Shown piece after piece: positions 35,128-44,210 of a stretch of DNA of 64,000 nt. Location of the stretch: the NCBI GenBank assembly GCA_938005545.1, contig CALKXV010000065.1:1-64000 (forward strand), in the 5' to 3' direction. The notes below the pieces were generated by a model that worked only from the letters and a program-made list of their open reading frames with translations, made no database searches and was not told the DNA's origin. The translations under genes and the position numbers were made by a program. This DNA is from an uncultured Paracoccaceae bacterium (GTDB lineage: Bacteria; Pseudomonadota; Alphaproteobacteria; Rhodobacterales; Rhodobacteraceae). Within the stretch, counting starts at the first letter, position 1. Each line of letters starts with the position of its first letter.

Positions 35128-35385
35128 TCACATTCCAAGCGCTTCTTTATACATGTCCAGAACGGCTTCTTCTTCGGCAATGTCGTCTTTGTCGCGCTTT
35201 CTAAGGCTAATGACTTTGCGCATGACCTTGGTGTCATACCCACGCCCCTTGGCTTCGGCCATAACCTCTTTCTGTTGGTCTGCGATGTCTTTCTTCTCGG
35301 ATTCAAGTCGTTCATAACGCTCGATAAATTGGCGAAGTTCATCTGCTGTGACGCGATAACTCTGGTCGATTACGCTGTCGTTCAT
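35128..35385 (-). CDS. gapR: GapR-like nucleoid protein (DUF2312/UPF0335)
   Basis: 85 residues, nearly all helical. The family core is clear: ELRQFIERYERLESEKKDIADQQKEV, AEAKGRGYDTKVMRKVI and LRKRDKDDIAEEEAVLDMYKEALGM at the C-terminus. In Caulobacter GapR binds overtwisted AT-rich DNA and supports replication and transcription. ATG 35385 with GGAGAG upstream is the family start; the longer frame to 35442 is not supported. Confidence 0.92.
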   Translation of the reverse strand: MNDSVIDQSYRVTADELRQFIERYERLESEKKDIADQQKEVMAEAKGRGYDTKVMRKVISLRKRDKDDIAEEEAVLDMYKEALGM

Positions 35386-35504
35386 GGGGCTTACTCTCCT
35401 AAATCGAAGCGCTTCGATAGCGGTCTGTTTGATGCGGGGCAAGGGTTGATCCGAAGCTCTGTGCGGATTAGGCGGTGGTGGCGCGAATTGAAGGGGCGAA
35501 CGAC

Positions 35505-35720
35505 ATGGGAAATCTGATCTGGATCGGAGCTTTAGTCACTCTGCTAGGCTTGGCTGGATTGGTCTGGTGCATTTTCTCAGTCCAAAAGGCCCGCAAAGAA
35601 GAACTGGAAGACGATGCCATGAAAGCGCGGCTTCAAAGGGTTGTGGCCATAAATATGGGCGCGCTGTTCCTGTCGGCCATCGGATTGATGATGGTCGTGA
35701 TTGGCATCCTGCTGTCGTAA
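35505..35720 (+). CDS. Small two-helix membrane protein
   Basis: 71 residues: helix 1 (WIGALVTLLGLAGLVWCIF), a charged middle (QKARKEELEDDAMKARLQR) and helix 2 (GALFLSAIGLMMVVIGILL). Not recognised. It probably sits in the inner membrane as a hairpin with a cytoplasmic or periplasmic charged loop. ATG 35505 is 8-10 bases after AAGGGG. Convergent with the next gene. Confidence 0.7.
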   Translation: MGNLIWIGALVTLLGLAGLVWCIFSVQKARKEELEDDAMKARLQRVVAINMGALFLSAIGLMMVVIGILLS

Positions 35721-35728
35721 ATTGCGCC

Positions 35729-37819
35729 TTAGGCGTTCAGGTCTGAAAACGTCTGACCCGCATTGATCAGATCCTTGATCATCGCAGGCGAGGTTGGAAC
35801 GCGCGAGCTTTCGCGCGACATATCCAAAAGGTGCTTGTGCACTTCGTCGAGCCCCAGAAGATCGGCGGCAAACATGACACCGCCGGTGCGCCGCGCAAAT
35901 CCCAACCCATGGATGGCAACCATATCGATATCGGCCGGGCGCTTCGCCAAACCTTCGTTCACCAAAGCGGCCCCCGCGCCCGCCATGGCGGACACGCAGC
36001 GAAACCGCACTTCGGCGTCCGTGACTTTGCGGGGCGTGATCGACTTGCCGCGTCGGTCAGCGGCAATCATTTCGACCAATTCCTGATCTTCGGACACAGG
36101 CGGCAGTTTTTTGTCATACACGTAATACCCACGACCAACTGAAATGCCCAAACGGCCAACCGAAATCATAACCGCATCAATACCGCCACCGCGCATACCT
36201 TCTGTGCCCGACGGTGCGGCGACACGCCGAATGCCCGTCTGATCGCGAAACGAAAACGATCCATAGGGAATGCCCCAGTCGCGCAGCGCCAAATCAATTT
36301 GTGTAACGGTCGCACCGTCTTCCAGACAAAGATCAGCCGCGGCGTGAAGCGCTTCGATGATGCGGGTTCCGATCGCCTCTTTCCCCGGTGCCGTGTCAAG
36401 GATCAGCCGGTCGAGTTTCTTTGCAAAAGACCGACCCGTTGCAATCGCCCGCTCGCCAGATTTGGGCCCCGCTGCCAATTCAACCAAACGGTTCTTTTTG
36501 AAACCGGGATAAAAACGCATGCCCACAACATCGGCTTCACGCCCCGTCATCGCCGAGATCGTTTCGACGCTGACGCGTTCACCACCAACGATCAAAACCG
36601 CGCCCGCTTTCATCGCGGCATCAAGCGATTTAACACGCGACTTGGTCAGGTTTGGAGCATGATCGATCACCAGATCAGCGCTTGGCACTGCCGCAAGGCC
36701 CGATACCGCCTGCATACGGTCCAAGATGGTTTCGACTTCGTCTTCCGTGATGGTCCCCGCAGCGATCCGGCCATCGTAATGCCCGATAATGCGCGACACG
36801 CCGTTTTCCAGCGCTTCGTCATTTGCTTCGGCCACCATGACTTCGAAACCCGCGTCCAGACATTGCACGACCAGTTCCGATCCAACCCCGCTTAGCCCGA
36901 TCACGGCAACGCCGCTGATCTCACGCGATGGCGTGCGTCCTTCCCATTTGGTGGCCGCCTGCAATTGGCGTTCAACGGCAAACACATGGCGCAAGGATTT
37001 CGAATGTTCCGAGCCGACCAAATCTTCAAAGGCGGCCTGTTCCATACCGCGTCCGATGTCATAAGGCAGCAGCAATGCGGCCTCGACGCATTCAATCATG
37101 CGTATCGGTGCATCCAATGGCGACGCCGCCGCCGCCCTCCTAAAACTCGCAACCGCCTCCAGAAACTCTGTGCCCGCTCCCAATCTGTCACGCCGGGTCG
37201 AGCTGCGGCGCAATTCACCATCGCTTTCGGCTAAACGGCCAGCATGCGCCAAAGCGGCACCGATCAGATCGTTCTCTTCCAGGACATCGATCAGCCCGAG
37301 CTTGCGCGCAACTTCGCCCGCCACCGCACGTCCGCTCAGTAACAATTTCAAAGCGGCCACACCGCCAATGACTTTGGGCAAACGTTGTGTGCCGCCTGCA
37401 TTTGGCAAAAGCCCAAGCGTGATATCAGGAGCGCCAAGCCGCGCCGCCGATTTGGCCACGCGCAAATGCGCCGCCAAGGCGATTTCCAACCCGCCGCCAA
37501 GTGCGGATCCGCCAATGGCCGCAACAACCGGCGTTTCGCAGGCTTCGATCCGATCACAAAGCTCTGCCAGCGTCGGCGCGTTACCGTCGGCTTCATCGTT
37601 CAGACCGGCACCGGTCGCAAACATCGGTGCGCCGCCTGTTATGACAATCGCCTCGACTGCGTCGTCAGCATCGCCGTTTTCAACCGCGGTCCAAAGCGCC
37701 GTCCGCACATCGGCAGACAAAGCTCCCGTCGGTGGATTGTCAATTGTGATGACCAACCCATTGTCCCGCCTCTCGGTGCGGACTTTTTCTGCTGGTGCGA
37801 CCTGTTCTTCCCTGCCCAT
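35729..37819 (-). CDS. FadB/FadJ-like protein with altered active sites
   Basis: 696 residues: an enoyl-CoA hydratase domain (about 15-190), a linker, a 3-hydroxyacyl-CoA dehydrogenase NAD domain (about 300-480) and C-terminal dehydrogenase domains. The crotonase oxyanion loop SALGGGLEIALAAHL is kept. The two hydratase glutamates are not: the first is Asp132 (GAPDITLG) and the second is Lys158 (AALKLLLSG). In the dehydrogenase part the catalytic His of the GMHFFNP motif is Arg435 (GMRFYPGF), though the Glu of LVE (447) remains. By homology it would be a beta-oxidation enzyme, but these changes argue against both standard reactions. Upstream runs the small gene at 37874. Confidence 0.88.
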   Translation of the reverse strand: MGREEQVAPAEKVRTERRDNGLVITIDNPPTGALSADVRTALWTAVENGDADDAVEAIVITGGAPMFATGAGLNDEADGNAPTLAELCDRIEACETPVVAAIGGSALGGGLEIALAAHLRVAKSAARLGAPDITLGLLPNAGGTQRLPKVIGGVAALKLLLSGRAVAGEVARKLGLIDVLEENDLIGAALAHAGRLAESDGELRRSSTRRDRLGAGTEFLEAVASFRRAAAASPLDAPIRMIECVEAALLLPYDIGRGMEQAAFEDLVGSEHSKSLRHVFAVERQLQAATKWEGRTPSREISGVAVIGLSGVGSELVVQCLDAGFEVMVAEANDEALENGVSRIIGHYDGRIAAGTITEDEVETILDRMQAVSGLAAVPSADLVIDHAPNLTKSRVKSLDAAMKAGAVLIVGGERVSVETISAMTGREADVVGMRFYPGFKKNRLVELAAGPKSGERAIATGRSFAKKLDRLILDTAPGKEAIGTRIIEALHAAADLCLEDGATVTQIDLALRDWGIPYGSFSFRDQTGIRRVAAPSGTEGMRGGGIDAVMISVGRLGISVGRGYYVYDKKLPPVSEDQELVEMIAADRRGKSITPRKVTDAEVRFRCVSAMAGAGAALVNEGLAKRPADIDMVAIHGLGFARRTGGVMFAADLLGLDEVHKHLLDMSRESSRVPTSPAMIKDLINAGQTFSDLNA

Positions 37820-37838
37820 GACTTTTCATACGCCATGG

Positions 37839-37860
37839 GCGCGGAAACTCAAGTCCGCGC
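37839..37860 (-). terminator. Stem-loop between the small gene and the FadB-like gene
   Basis: GCGCGGA (37839-37845) pairs with TCCGCGC (37854-37860) around an 8-base loop. It lies 14 bases after the stop of the small gene and 20 bases before the FadB-like start. No T-run is present, so it may be a processing or attenuation site. Confidence 0.4.
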
Positions 37861-37873
37861 ATGAGAGATCACG

Positions 37874-38050
37874 TTAAACAGGCACGTTGTCCCACATGTC
37901 ATCCACGTCTTCGCAGTGTTTCGCCGTTTTTTGTGCGGGCGAGCGAAGATAGCTTACAGAACCATCGCTGGCCGATTTCAGTGGCTTAACAGTGTCTGTT
38001 GTGGGTCGCAGTGGCAGCGATACTGTATTTTCAAGTGTTTCCAAAGACAT
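37874..38050 (-). CDS. Small acidic-tailed protein, 58 residues
   Basis: Begins MSLETLENTVSLPLRP with a good ribosome site (GGGAGGTGTC) and ends in HCEDVDDMWDNVPV. It has no signal peptide or membrane segment and one Cys near the end. I do not recognise it. The strong ribosome site, the distinctive aromatic-acidic tail and the following stem-loop favour a real gene. It may share a transcript with the FadB-like gene downstream. Whether it is a regulator, a subunit or a precursor peptide is open. Confidence 0.6.
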   Translation of the reverse strand: MSLETLENTVSLPLRPTTDTVKPLKSASDGSVSYLRSPAQKTAKHCEDVDDMWDNVPV

Positions 38051-38175
38051 GACACCTCCCAAAGGTTTTGTTCAGTCCGGTTACCCCGGTATTGTTACAC
38101 AGGTATGAAGCGTCAGAAGTTAATATTGTCTTGAGAACCTAATCTGCGCTGTATTTTGCCGAAATGTTAAGCGGC

Positions 38176-39330
38176 TCAGCTCGGCAAATCCGGTAATTCA
38201 GGCAAATCGGGCAGCTCCGGAAGGTCGGGAAGATCTGGCATATCTGGAAGGCTTGGCAATTCTGGAAGGTCGGGCGCGCTTTCCAGTGGTGGCAATTCAC
38301 CTGCCCCGTCGACTGCGGGAAGATCAGGCAAGTCCTCAACCGGCGGCATATCACCGGCCGGAAGATCGACCATCCCCGGCGACGGCCCCGTCGGTTCTGG
38401 CAATGCCGGGGCGCCGGAAAATGCCGCCTTGCCCGACGCCTCAGCCAAAACGCCCAAACTTGCCGCAGCTTCATCGCCGCGCGCACCCGTCGACAGGCGC
38501 ACCGCCTTGTTGCCATTCAACTGACCCAACCGCGCCTGCGTGATCCGCTGACCATTCAACCCTTCCAGCTGCACATTCAGCAAAGCCGAAATCGGCACAT
38601 CGATGACATCATCAATCGCCAGTTTTTTTACACGTTCAATCGCCACAGGGATGCGCGTCAGAATTGCGACCATGGGGGCTTCGATGTCGGCAAGGTGTTT
38701 GTGGATGCGGCTTTTTGTTGACGTCGACGACAGGGCAATTGGTTTGGGTTGTGGTGCCGCAAAGTAAAGCGTGCCGGTTTTTGCCCCCCCTTCAAGGGAC
38801 AGATCAACCGACAGTGTCCGAAACTCAACCGGATCAAGCGACAGATCGGTGTTGCGCTTGTTCAGAACGCGATCAAGGCGCTTGTATCCCGAAAACACCA
38901 AGACGTCTTCAAAGGAACCGTCCGCAGCCTCACAACTGGCCTGGTCGATCCAGCGATCAATCAAATCCGACGCAACGATACCATCTGTTCGGGTTGCCGG
39001 GCGTTCTGGGGGTGCGGATTCTGACACGCGACCTGACACCTGTTTTTCGATCAATGCCGACAACAATCCCGGCGTGACGACGCAGATCGCACGGGTTTCT
39101 TGTTCGTCTTCCATCAGATAAACCAGATCGTTGTCGCCAAGGTGATCCAACACGGCTGCTTTGTCCGAGGTGCCGAATTTCACCTCACCGACAAGCACAT
39201 CCAAAGCCATCGCCTTGTCTGCCACGCGCGGCATAAGCTTTTTCAGCATTGCGCTGACCGACGCGCCGCCCGGCACGGCGGCCTTGGCGGGCGCGGTTTT
39301 TTTGCGAAGAACAGAAGCTGCTTCGGACAT
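38176..39330 (-). CDS. FliM/FliN-like (SpoA) protein with Leu-Pro repeat tail
   Basis: 384 residues. The region around 235-290 (IDDVIDVPISALLNVQLEGLNGQRITQARLGQLNGNKAVRL) is a SpoA/FliN domain as in flagellar switch proteins FliM and FliN. The part before it resembles the FliM middle region loosely; the FliM N-terminal CheY-binding motif is missing. The last 80 residues are Pro-rich and end in a period-three Leu-Pro-Asp/Glu run. No other flagellar gene is in the window. It is 70 bases downstream of the histidine kinase and may share its transcript. Confidence 0.8.
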   Translation of the reverse strand: MSEAASVLRKKTAPAKAAVPGGASVSAMLKKLMPRVADKAMALDVLVGEVKFGTSDKAAVLDHLGDNDLVYLMEDEQETRAICVVTPGLLSALIEKQVSGRVSESAPPERPATRTDGIVASDLIDRWIDQASCEAADGSFEDVLVFSGYKRLDRVLNKRNTDLSLDPVEFRTLSVDLSLEGGAKTGTLYFAAPQPKPIALSSTSTKSRIHKHLADIEAPMVAILTRIPVAIERVKKLAIDDVIDVPISALLNVQLEGLNGQRITQARLGQLNGNKAVRLSTGARGDEAAASLGVLAEASGKAAFSGAPALPEPTGPSPGMVDLPAGDMPPVEDLPDLPAVDGAGELPPLESAPDLPELPSLPDMPDLPDLPELPDLPELPDLPS

Positions 39331-39399
39331 CGGTTTCCTGAGGCCATTTGAATTGCCCCCGAAAATCCACGTTCAACGTTACGATTTCGTTGCCGTTGG

Positions 39400-42096
39400 T
39401 CAGGTTTCGGCGTGTGGGTCGGGCAAAACAACGCGAAAGGCTGCGCCAACCTGTCCCGGAAGGTAAGAAATCTCGCCACCCAAGCGCTTCATCACTTCGC
39501 GGCAGATCGCAAGCCCAAGCCCCGCGCCCCCTGCCGCACGGTGATCATCGGCACGCGCAAACTTCTCAAAGATCATGCTTTGTTTGTCGTCCGGAACGCC
39601 TGACCCATTGTCAATGAAATCCACAACCGCGCGGCCACCGGCTGAATGGGCAACGATGTTCAAATGCGGTTCATCCGCATCACAGTATTTTTGAGCGTTG
39701 GCGATCAGGTTTATGAACACTTGAGTAAGCCGGTCGCTGTCGGTGTTTAAGGGCGTCGTTTCCAATGCTTGGTTGCGATTTATTGTCAGTGCCGATTTGA
39801 CATCCGGCCGTTCGGTCGCCGCACAAGCACGATCCAGCACCACCCGCAAAACATCTTCTTGCACATTCAGCGTCACCTGCCCGTTTTCCAACACGCTCAA
39901 ATCCAGAAGGTCGTCCAACAGCCGCGTCAAACGGATTGCTTCGCCGTTGATGATCTGGCTGTATTTCTGACGGTCATCCGACGTCATCCGTTCGCCGTCC
40001 ATCAGGATCTCGGAAAACGACCGGATCGAGGTCATGGGCGTGCGCAGCTCATGACTGATCTGACTGAGAAACCCGTCTTTCTGTACCGACAACGCGACCA
40101 GCTTTTCGTTCACATCGCGCAACTGGCCTGCGGCTTGTTCCAACTCGTTGGATTTCAGCTCAAGCTCATTGGAGTATTCAAGGATTTGATGGGCTTCGTC
40201 GGCGACCTTCAACATGTCTTCCACGGAAATTGACGCGCCACCCGTGATCTGCGCCAACATGGCATGGGCCGTCGCCGCCCCAACCGATCCGGTCAACTCA
40301 CGTTCCAACCGTTCCAAAAACGAGGGTGTCACATCGGGCAGATAGCCGCTTTTGCCTTGCGCCGTCGCCATGGATTCAAACAGCAGTTGCGCATCCTCTG
40401 GCCCCAGCAAACGTTGAGACATCATCAGCAAGTCTTCGGCATCGATGGCGCTACTGCTCCACCCATGGGGCGCGTCAGAATACCGGAAGATATTGACGAA
40501 ACTGGCGCCCTGAAAGCGTTCCAATGGCGATTGCAGACTGACCAGCGAAAAGAACAGAAAAGCGGCTGTATTCAATAGCATCGACCACAGAACCGAATGC
40601 ACCAATGGGTCCAGGCCTTCGATCCCGAAAAGCGCGAGCGGCTTCAGGAAACCAATTCCGAATGGCCCATGTTCAAAGACGCTGTCGGCCAGTACGCCCG
40701 CTTCGCCAAAACTGGGCAAGAATGATGTCCAAAGCCAGACGACAAATCCAACCGACAGACCCGCCGCCGCACCGGTTCGGGTGGCACCGCGCCAAAAGAT
40801 GCCGCCCATCAATGCCGGCAGAACCTGCGCTGCACCTGTGAATGAGATCAAGCCGATGGCTGCCAAGGCCGCACCACCACCCGAGACGACAAAGTACAAA
40901 TACCCAAGCGCCAACAAGCCCGCGATTGACAACCGCCGCGACAGGATCACCACGTTGCGCACGTCGCCAGACACGGTCGCGCCGCCCTGACGTGCATTCA
41001 GCCAAATCGGCATAACCACGTGGTTTGACACCATTGTCGACACCGCAATCGCCGCGACGATCACCATTGATGTCGCCGAACTGAAACCACCCAAAAAGGC
41101 CAGCATCGCCAGAATATCGCGATCAAATGCAAGCGGGATCGACAGCACGAAAAGATCGGGGTTCGATCCTTCGGGCATGACAGACAACCCGATCACCGCG
41201 ATTGGCACGACGAAAAGGCTCATTAAAAACAGATACATCGGAAAGGCCCAACTGGCGGTTGCCAGATGGGCTTCATCGGAGTTTTCGACGACCAGCACCT
41301 GGAACATCCGAGGCAAGCACAAAAATGCAGCCGCCGACAAAAAGATCAGAGTGGCCCAACGATCCGCGCCTGTTTGCCATTCGGAAATCGGCGAGGCGTT
41401 TATGGCGTCAAACGTCGGCCCAACACCGCCTGCCACGACGAAGACAACAAAGATACCAACGGCCAAAAGTGCAACCAGCTTCACAACTGCTTCCACCGCA
41501 ATGGCAATAACGACGCCGTGATGGCGTTCGTTTGCATCAAGGTTTCGCGTGCCAAAAACGATGGTGAACAAGGCCAGACCGGCCGCGATCACAAGTGCCG
41601 TTTGCTGCAATGCGGGCGAATTACCACCGTCGCCCCGGATCGTGAAAGAATCGACAGAAAACGCATTAAAACTGAGCGTTACAGACTGAAGCTGAAGCGC
41701 AATATACGGCGTCGTTCCAACAACCGCCAAGACAGTGACCAAGACGCCAAGCCCGTTCGATTTGCCATAACGCGACGAAATCAAATCCGCGATGGAGGTC
41801 ACCCGTTGTGTTCGCCCGATCCGCACAAGCCGCCGCAAAAGCGCCCACCACCCGACCATAACTAAGGTCGGACCAAGGTAAATCGTAACGAACTCCAACC
41901 CTGACCGCGCCGCATAGCCAACCGCACCGTAAAACGTCCAGGCGGTGCAATAGATCGACAGCGACAGCGTGTAGATCATCGGTGAACGGAGCCAGCCCGA
42001 CTTGCCACGTTCAGCGCGTTTATCGGCCCAAAAGGCGACCGCGAACAACAAGGCGACATAGGCCACACAGATGAAAACAAGGAAATCGAGGCTCAC
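39400..42096 (-). CDS. Symporter-type sensor histidine kinase (CrbS/CbrA-like)
   Basis: 898 residues from the GTG at 42096 (a GTG at 42132 is also open but has no proper ribosome spacing). The first ~480 residues are a sodium/solute symporter (SSS) domain with about 13 helices, for example SIYCTAWTFYGAVGYAARSG. Then comes a STAC-like linker (LLGPEDAQLLFESM), a coiled coil, a HisKA domain with the phospho-His in ISHELRTPMTSIRSFSEIL (about His682) and an ATPase domain with N-box NLIANAQKY, DNGSGVP and GAGLGLAI. In Pseudomonas and Vibrio such kinases (CbrA, CrbS) act in nutrient sensing, CrbS controlling acs. Here acs is 7.6 kb away in the same cluster. Confidence 0.93.
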   Translation of the reverse strand: MSLDFLVFICVAYVALLFAVAFWADKRAERGKSGWLRSPMIYTLSLSIYCTAWTFYGAVGYAARSGLEFVTIYLGPTLVMVGWWALLRRLVRIGRTQRVTSIADLISSRYGKSNGLGVLVTVLAVVGTTPYIALQLQSVTLSFNAFSVDSFTIRGDGGNSPALQQTALVIAAGLALFTIVFGTRNLDANERHHGVVIAIAVEAVVKLVALLAVGIFVVFVVAGGVGPTFDAINASPISEWQTGADRWATLIFLSAAAFLCLPRMFQVLVVENSDEAHLATASWAFPMYLFLMSLFVVPIAVIGLSVMPEGSNPDLFVLSIPLAFDRDILAMLAFLGGFSSATSMVIVAAIAVSTMVSNHVVMPIWLNARQGGATVSGDVRNVVILSRRLSIAGLLALGYLYFVVSGGGAALAAIGLISFTGAAQVLPALMGGIFWRGATRTGAAAGLSVGFVVWLWTSFLPSFGEAGVLADSVFEHGPFGIGFLKPLALFGIEGLDPLVHSVLWSMLLNTAAFLFFSLVSLQSPLERFQGASFVNIFRYSDAPHGWSSSAIDAEDLLMMSQRLLGPEDAQLLFESMATAQGKSGYLPDVTPSFLERLERELTGSVGAATAHAMLAQITGGASISVEDMLKVADEAHQILEYSNELELKSNELEQAAGQLRDVNEKLVALSVQKDGFLSQISHELRTPMTSIRSFSEILMDGERMTSDDRQKYSQIINGEAIRLTRLLDDLLDLSVLENGQVTLNVQEDVLRVVLDRACAATERPDVKSALTINRNQALETTPLNTDSDRLTQVFINLIANAQKYCDADEPHLNIVAHSAGGRAVVDFIDNGSGVPDDKQSMIFEKFARADDHRAAGGAGLGLAICREVMKRLGGEISYLPGQVGAAFRVVLPDPHAET

Positions 42097-42100
42097 GGGA

Positions 42101-42364
42101 TCAATCCGCAGGTGGCGCGTCTTTGGCCCCACCCTCGCGCAGGCTTCGCGTCAGGGAACGCGACAAAAACACCGACAAAACGATCAGAATGCCCCAAACC
42201 GTGAACAGATAAACCAATGCCGACGATGTGGCACTTCCGGCGGCCCAAAGGACGGGCACCAGCATCAAAACAGCCGCCAAAACAGGCACCAGCTTTGCCG
42301 CTTCCCCTAACCTGCGTTGTCGCGAAGTCGTCGTTGCCATTGGATCGTGTGCCGGTTTTTCCAT
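42101..42364 (-). CDS. Small two-helix membrane protein before the kinase
   Basis: 87 residues with two hydrophobic helices (LVPVLAAVLMLVPVLWAAG and LVYLFTVWGILIVLSVFL) and short polar ends. Its ATG overlaps the receiver stop as TGATG, and its stop lies 4 bases before the kinase GTG, so the three genes are coupled. Position and shape recall the small YjcH-type proteins that accompany ActP symporters, but the sequence family is not recognised. It may be a partner of the symporter domain. Confidence 0.75.
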   Translation of the reverse strand: MEKPAHDPMATTTSRQRRLGEAAKLVPVLAAVLMLVPVLWAAGSATSSALVYLFTVWGILIVLSVFLSRSLTRSLREGGAKDAPPAD

Positions 42365-42732
42365 CACCTGACCAATTCGCGGACGGTGGCAAGGATCTCT
42401 TCATTTGAAAATGGCTTGGTCATAAACCGGTTTACACCAAGCTTTTCAGCCAGTTTCCTGTCTTTCTTCTGGCCGCGCGCCGTCAACATCAATATCGGCA
42501 ACGTCTTGGTTGCGTCTTCGCTGCGCAAATCCTGAAGGATGTCGTACCCCGACCGGTTCGGCAGCATAACATCCAAAATCACCAGATCAGGTGCACGGTC
42601 CCGCACGGCGACAACAGCGGTTTGGCCATCAGAATGGGTGTCAACACGCCAGCCATCCCGCGCCAGAATAAACCGGATCGCTTCGATGATGTTGGGTTCA
42701 TCTTCTATCAGCAGAACGCGTCTTTCAGACAC
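42364..42732 (-). CDS. Stand-alone response regulator receiver
   Basis: 122 residues, only a REC domain. Acidic pocket Glu10-Asp11, phospho-acceptor Asp54 (LVILDVMLP), Thr84 and Lys106 (FMTKPFSN) are all kept. It lacks an output domain, so it cannot bind DNA itself. The start is GTG 42732 with GGGAGGGG upstream. It is translationally coupled to the membrane protein and kinase genes that follow. It probably takes phosphate from that kinase and passes it on or acts by protein contact. Confidence 0.9.
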   Translation of the reverse strand: MSERRVLLIEDEPNIIEAIRFILARDGWRVDTHSDGQTAVVAVRDRAPDLVILDVMLPNRSGYDILQDLRSEDATKTLPILMLTARGQKKDRKLAEKLGVNRFMTKPFSNEEILATVRELVR

Positions 42733-42862
42733 CCCCGATCCCCTCCCTTGGACTGACGATGTTAGGATGGGGCGACTATTGCTCACTGCGGTGGCACTGT
42801 CAAAGACACCACAATAAGTTCACCTGTGAAATCATGATGATCCGCCGCAACGATCGCGTCAA

Positions 42863-44164
42863 TCATTCAAACACTGACGCTTCGCGCCGTGCGGGGCAAT
42901 CGATCTTGGCGCAAACCCGGCAGTTTGACCCCACAGGAATGGCATTCGCTTCGTTGACCCCGTTAAAAGCGGCGCGAATTAACATCCAACCTTTCAGAAC
43001 GGCGGGTCGATCATATCCCATCGGGTGACTGACTTCGGACACCGCATAAACATCGAAGGTTCCGTCATCCCGCCCCGACACCGTCAGGTGTTCGCGCAAG
43101 GGCATCATCGGTTGTTGAAGTGCGCGAAACAGCGGCCACAGTGGGCAGGCCCCGCCATAACGCGGTAGCTCAAAACCCGGAACCGGCTTTCGAAAGATCA
43201 TTGTGCCTGCGGCGTCGCAGCCCACCAAGCCAAACGGCAATTCGGTTTCCAATGATGACTGTGCGGCGGCGGCCAATCGCCGAAACATCGTGGGCAAATC
43301 GACGCCAAACTGCGCGGCAAGCGGTCCGGGGTCGTTCGTCGTACTTAAAGCCTTGTGAAGCGCCGTCATCGGCACTTTCCCGGCGTCCACGGCGTATTGC
43401 GTCAAAATCCGGCGTGCCAGATCGCGGGCAGCCGGTGTGTGAAGGTCGCTCGCCTCCGACAGAATGGCGTCAAGCGTCATCGAAGGATCAGCCTCAAGCG
43501 CAGGGAACTGCCAGTCGTTTGCAGCCAGCCATGTTTCAACGTCTTCTTGCGGCAAAGAGCCTGTTTCGCTGATGTCGCCCTCGCCATCCAAATAATTCAC
43601 CAGCGTTTCGGTCGCATCGGCCAAACGTTGGCTGTCTTCGTAGATATTGCGATGGAACCGCGCCTGCCATTCCGGTTCGATATGATCGCCTTTGGCCAGG
43701 ATGGCGCTGGCAGACCTGATCCCAGTGACGCTGCTGAGAACATTGTGCATCGACGCCGACAAAAAGGGATCGTGCGTCAACCGGTCGTCCATCCGTTCGA
43801 CCACTTGTTCCAACCGGCGGACCTGGGCGTATTGCGCTTCGATCAACCGCGCCCAGCCGGGAAACCGACTGGCCAGTTCCTCCATTCGATCCCGTTCTGC
43901 GCCCACCTCACCGTGGGCAACGGCGGCGGCATCCAATGCGGTCGCAAGGGCCGCTTCGGCGCCTTCGCTCAAAACGGACGGATCGGCCCCCAATGCATCC
44001 GCAAGCCGCAACAGCAGTGCCCCGCCGATTCTACGCCTGTTGTGCTCGATAAGATTGAGATAGCTCGCCGAAATCTCAACGGCACGCGCCAGTTCCACCT
44101 GACGCAGGCCTTGGGCGGTGCGGTAATCGCGAATTCGGGTGCCAGCCAAAACCGGTTGGGCCAA
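42863..44164 (-). CDS. XRE regulator, ScfR/PrpR-like, with kinase-like middle
   Basis: About 433 residues. The N-terminal helix-turn-helix (LAGTRIRDYRTAQGLRQVELARAVEISASYLNLIEHNRRRI) and the C-terminal DUF2083-type region with clustered Cys (GGACPLWPLF, CRVCAKIDC) mark the short-chain fatty acyl-CoA regulator family, in which PrpR of mycobacteria carries an Fe-S cluster. The middle has SASMHNVLSSVTGIRSASAIL and DSQRLADATETLVNYL, like the two helices of a histidine-kinase dimerisation domain. I prefer TTG 44164 with AGGAG upstream over TTG 44185. It diverges from livJ and probably regulates the liv-acs operon. Confidence 0.85.
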   Translation of the reverse strand: MAQPVLAGTRIRDYRTAQGLRQVELARAVEISASYLNLIEHNRRRIGGALLLRLADALGADPSVLSEGAEAALATALDAAAVAHGEVGAERDRMEELASRFPGWARLIEAQYAQVRRLEQVVERMDDRLTHDPFLSASMHNVLSSVTGIRSASAILAKGDHIEPEWQARFHRNIYEDSQRLADATETLVNYLDGEGDISETGSLPQEDVETWLAANDWQFPALEADPSMTLDAILSEASDLHTPAARDLARRILTQYAVDAGKVPMTALHKALSTTNDPGPLAAQFGVDLPTMFRRLAAAAQSSLETELPFGLVGCDAAGTMIFRKPVPGFELPRYGGACPLWPLFRALQQPMMPLREHLTVSGRDDGTFDVYAVSEVSHPMGYDRPAVLKGWMLIRAAFNGVNEANAIPVGSNCRVCAKIDCPARREASVFE

Positions 44165-44210
44165 GAAAATCTCCTGAGTTTTCAAGTCGATTCTGCGGGT
44201 CGTTGATAAT

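Noticed and set aside
38176-38300. DNA repeat resembling a small tandem array
   Set aside because: It is the coding sequence of the Leu-Pro repeat tail, not a CRISPR or intergenic repeat.
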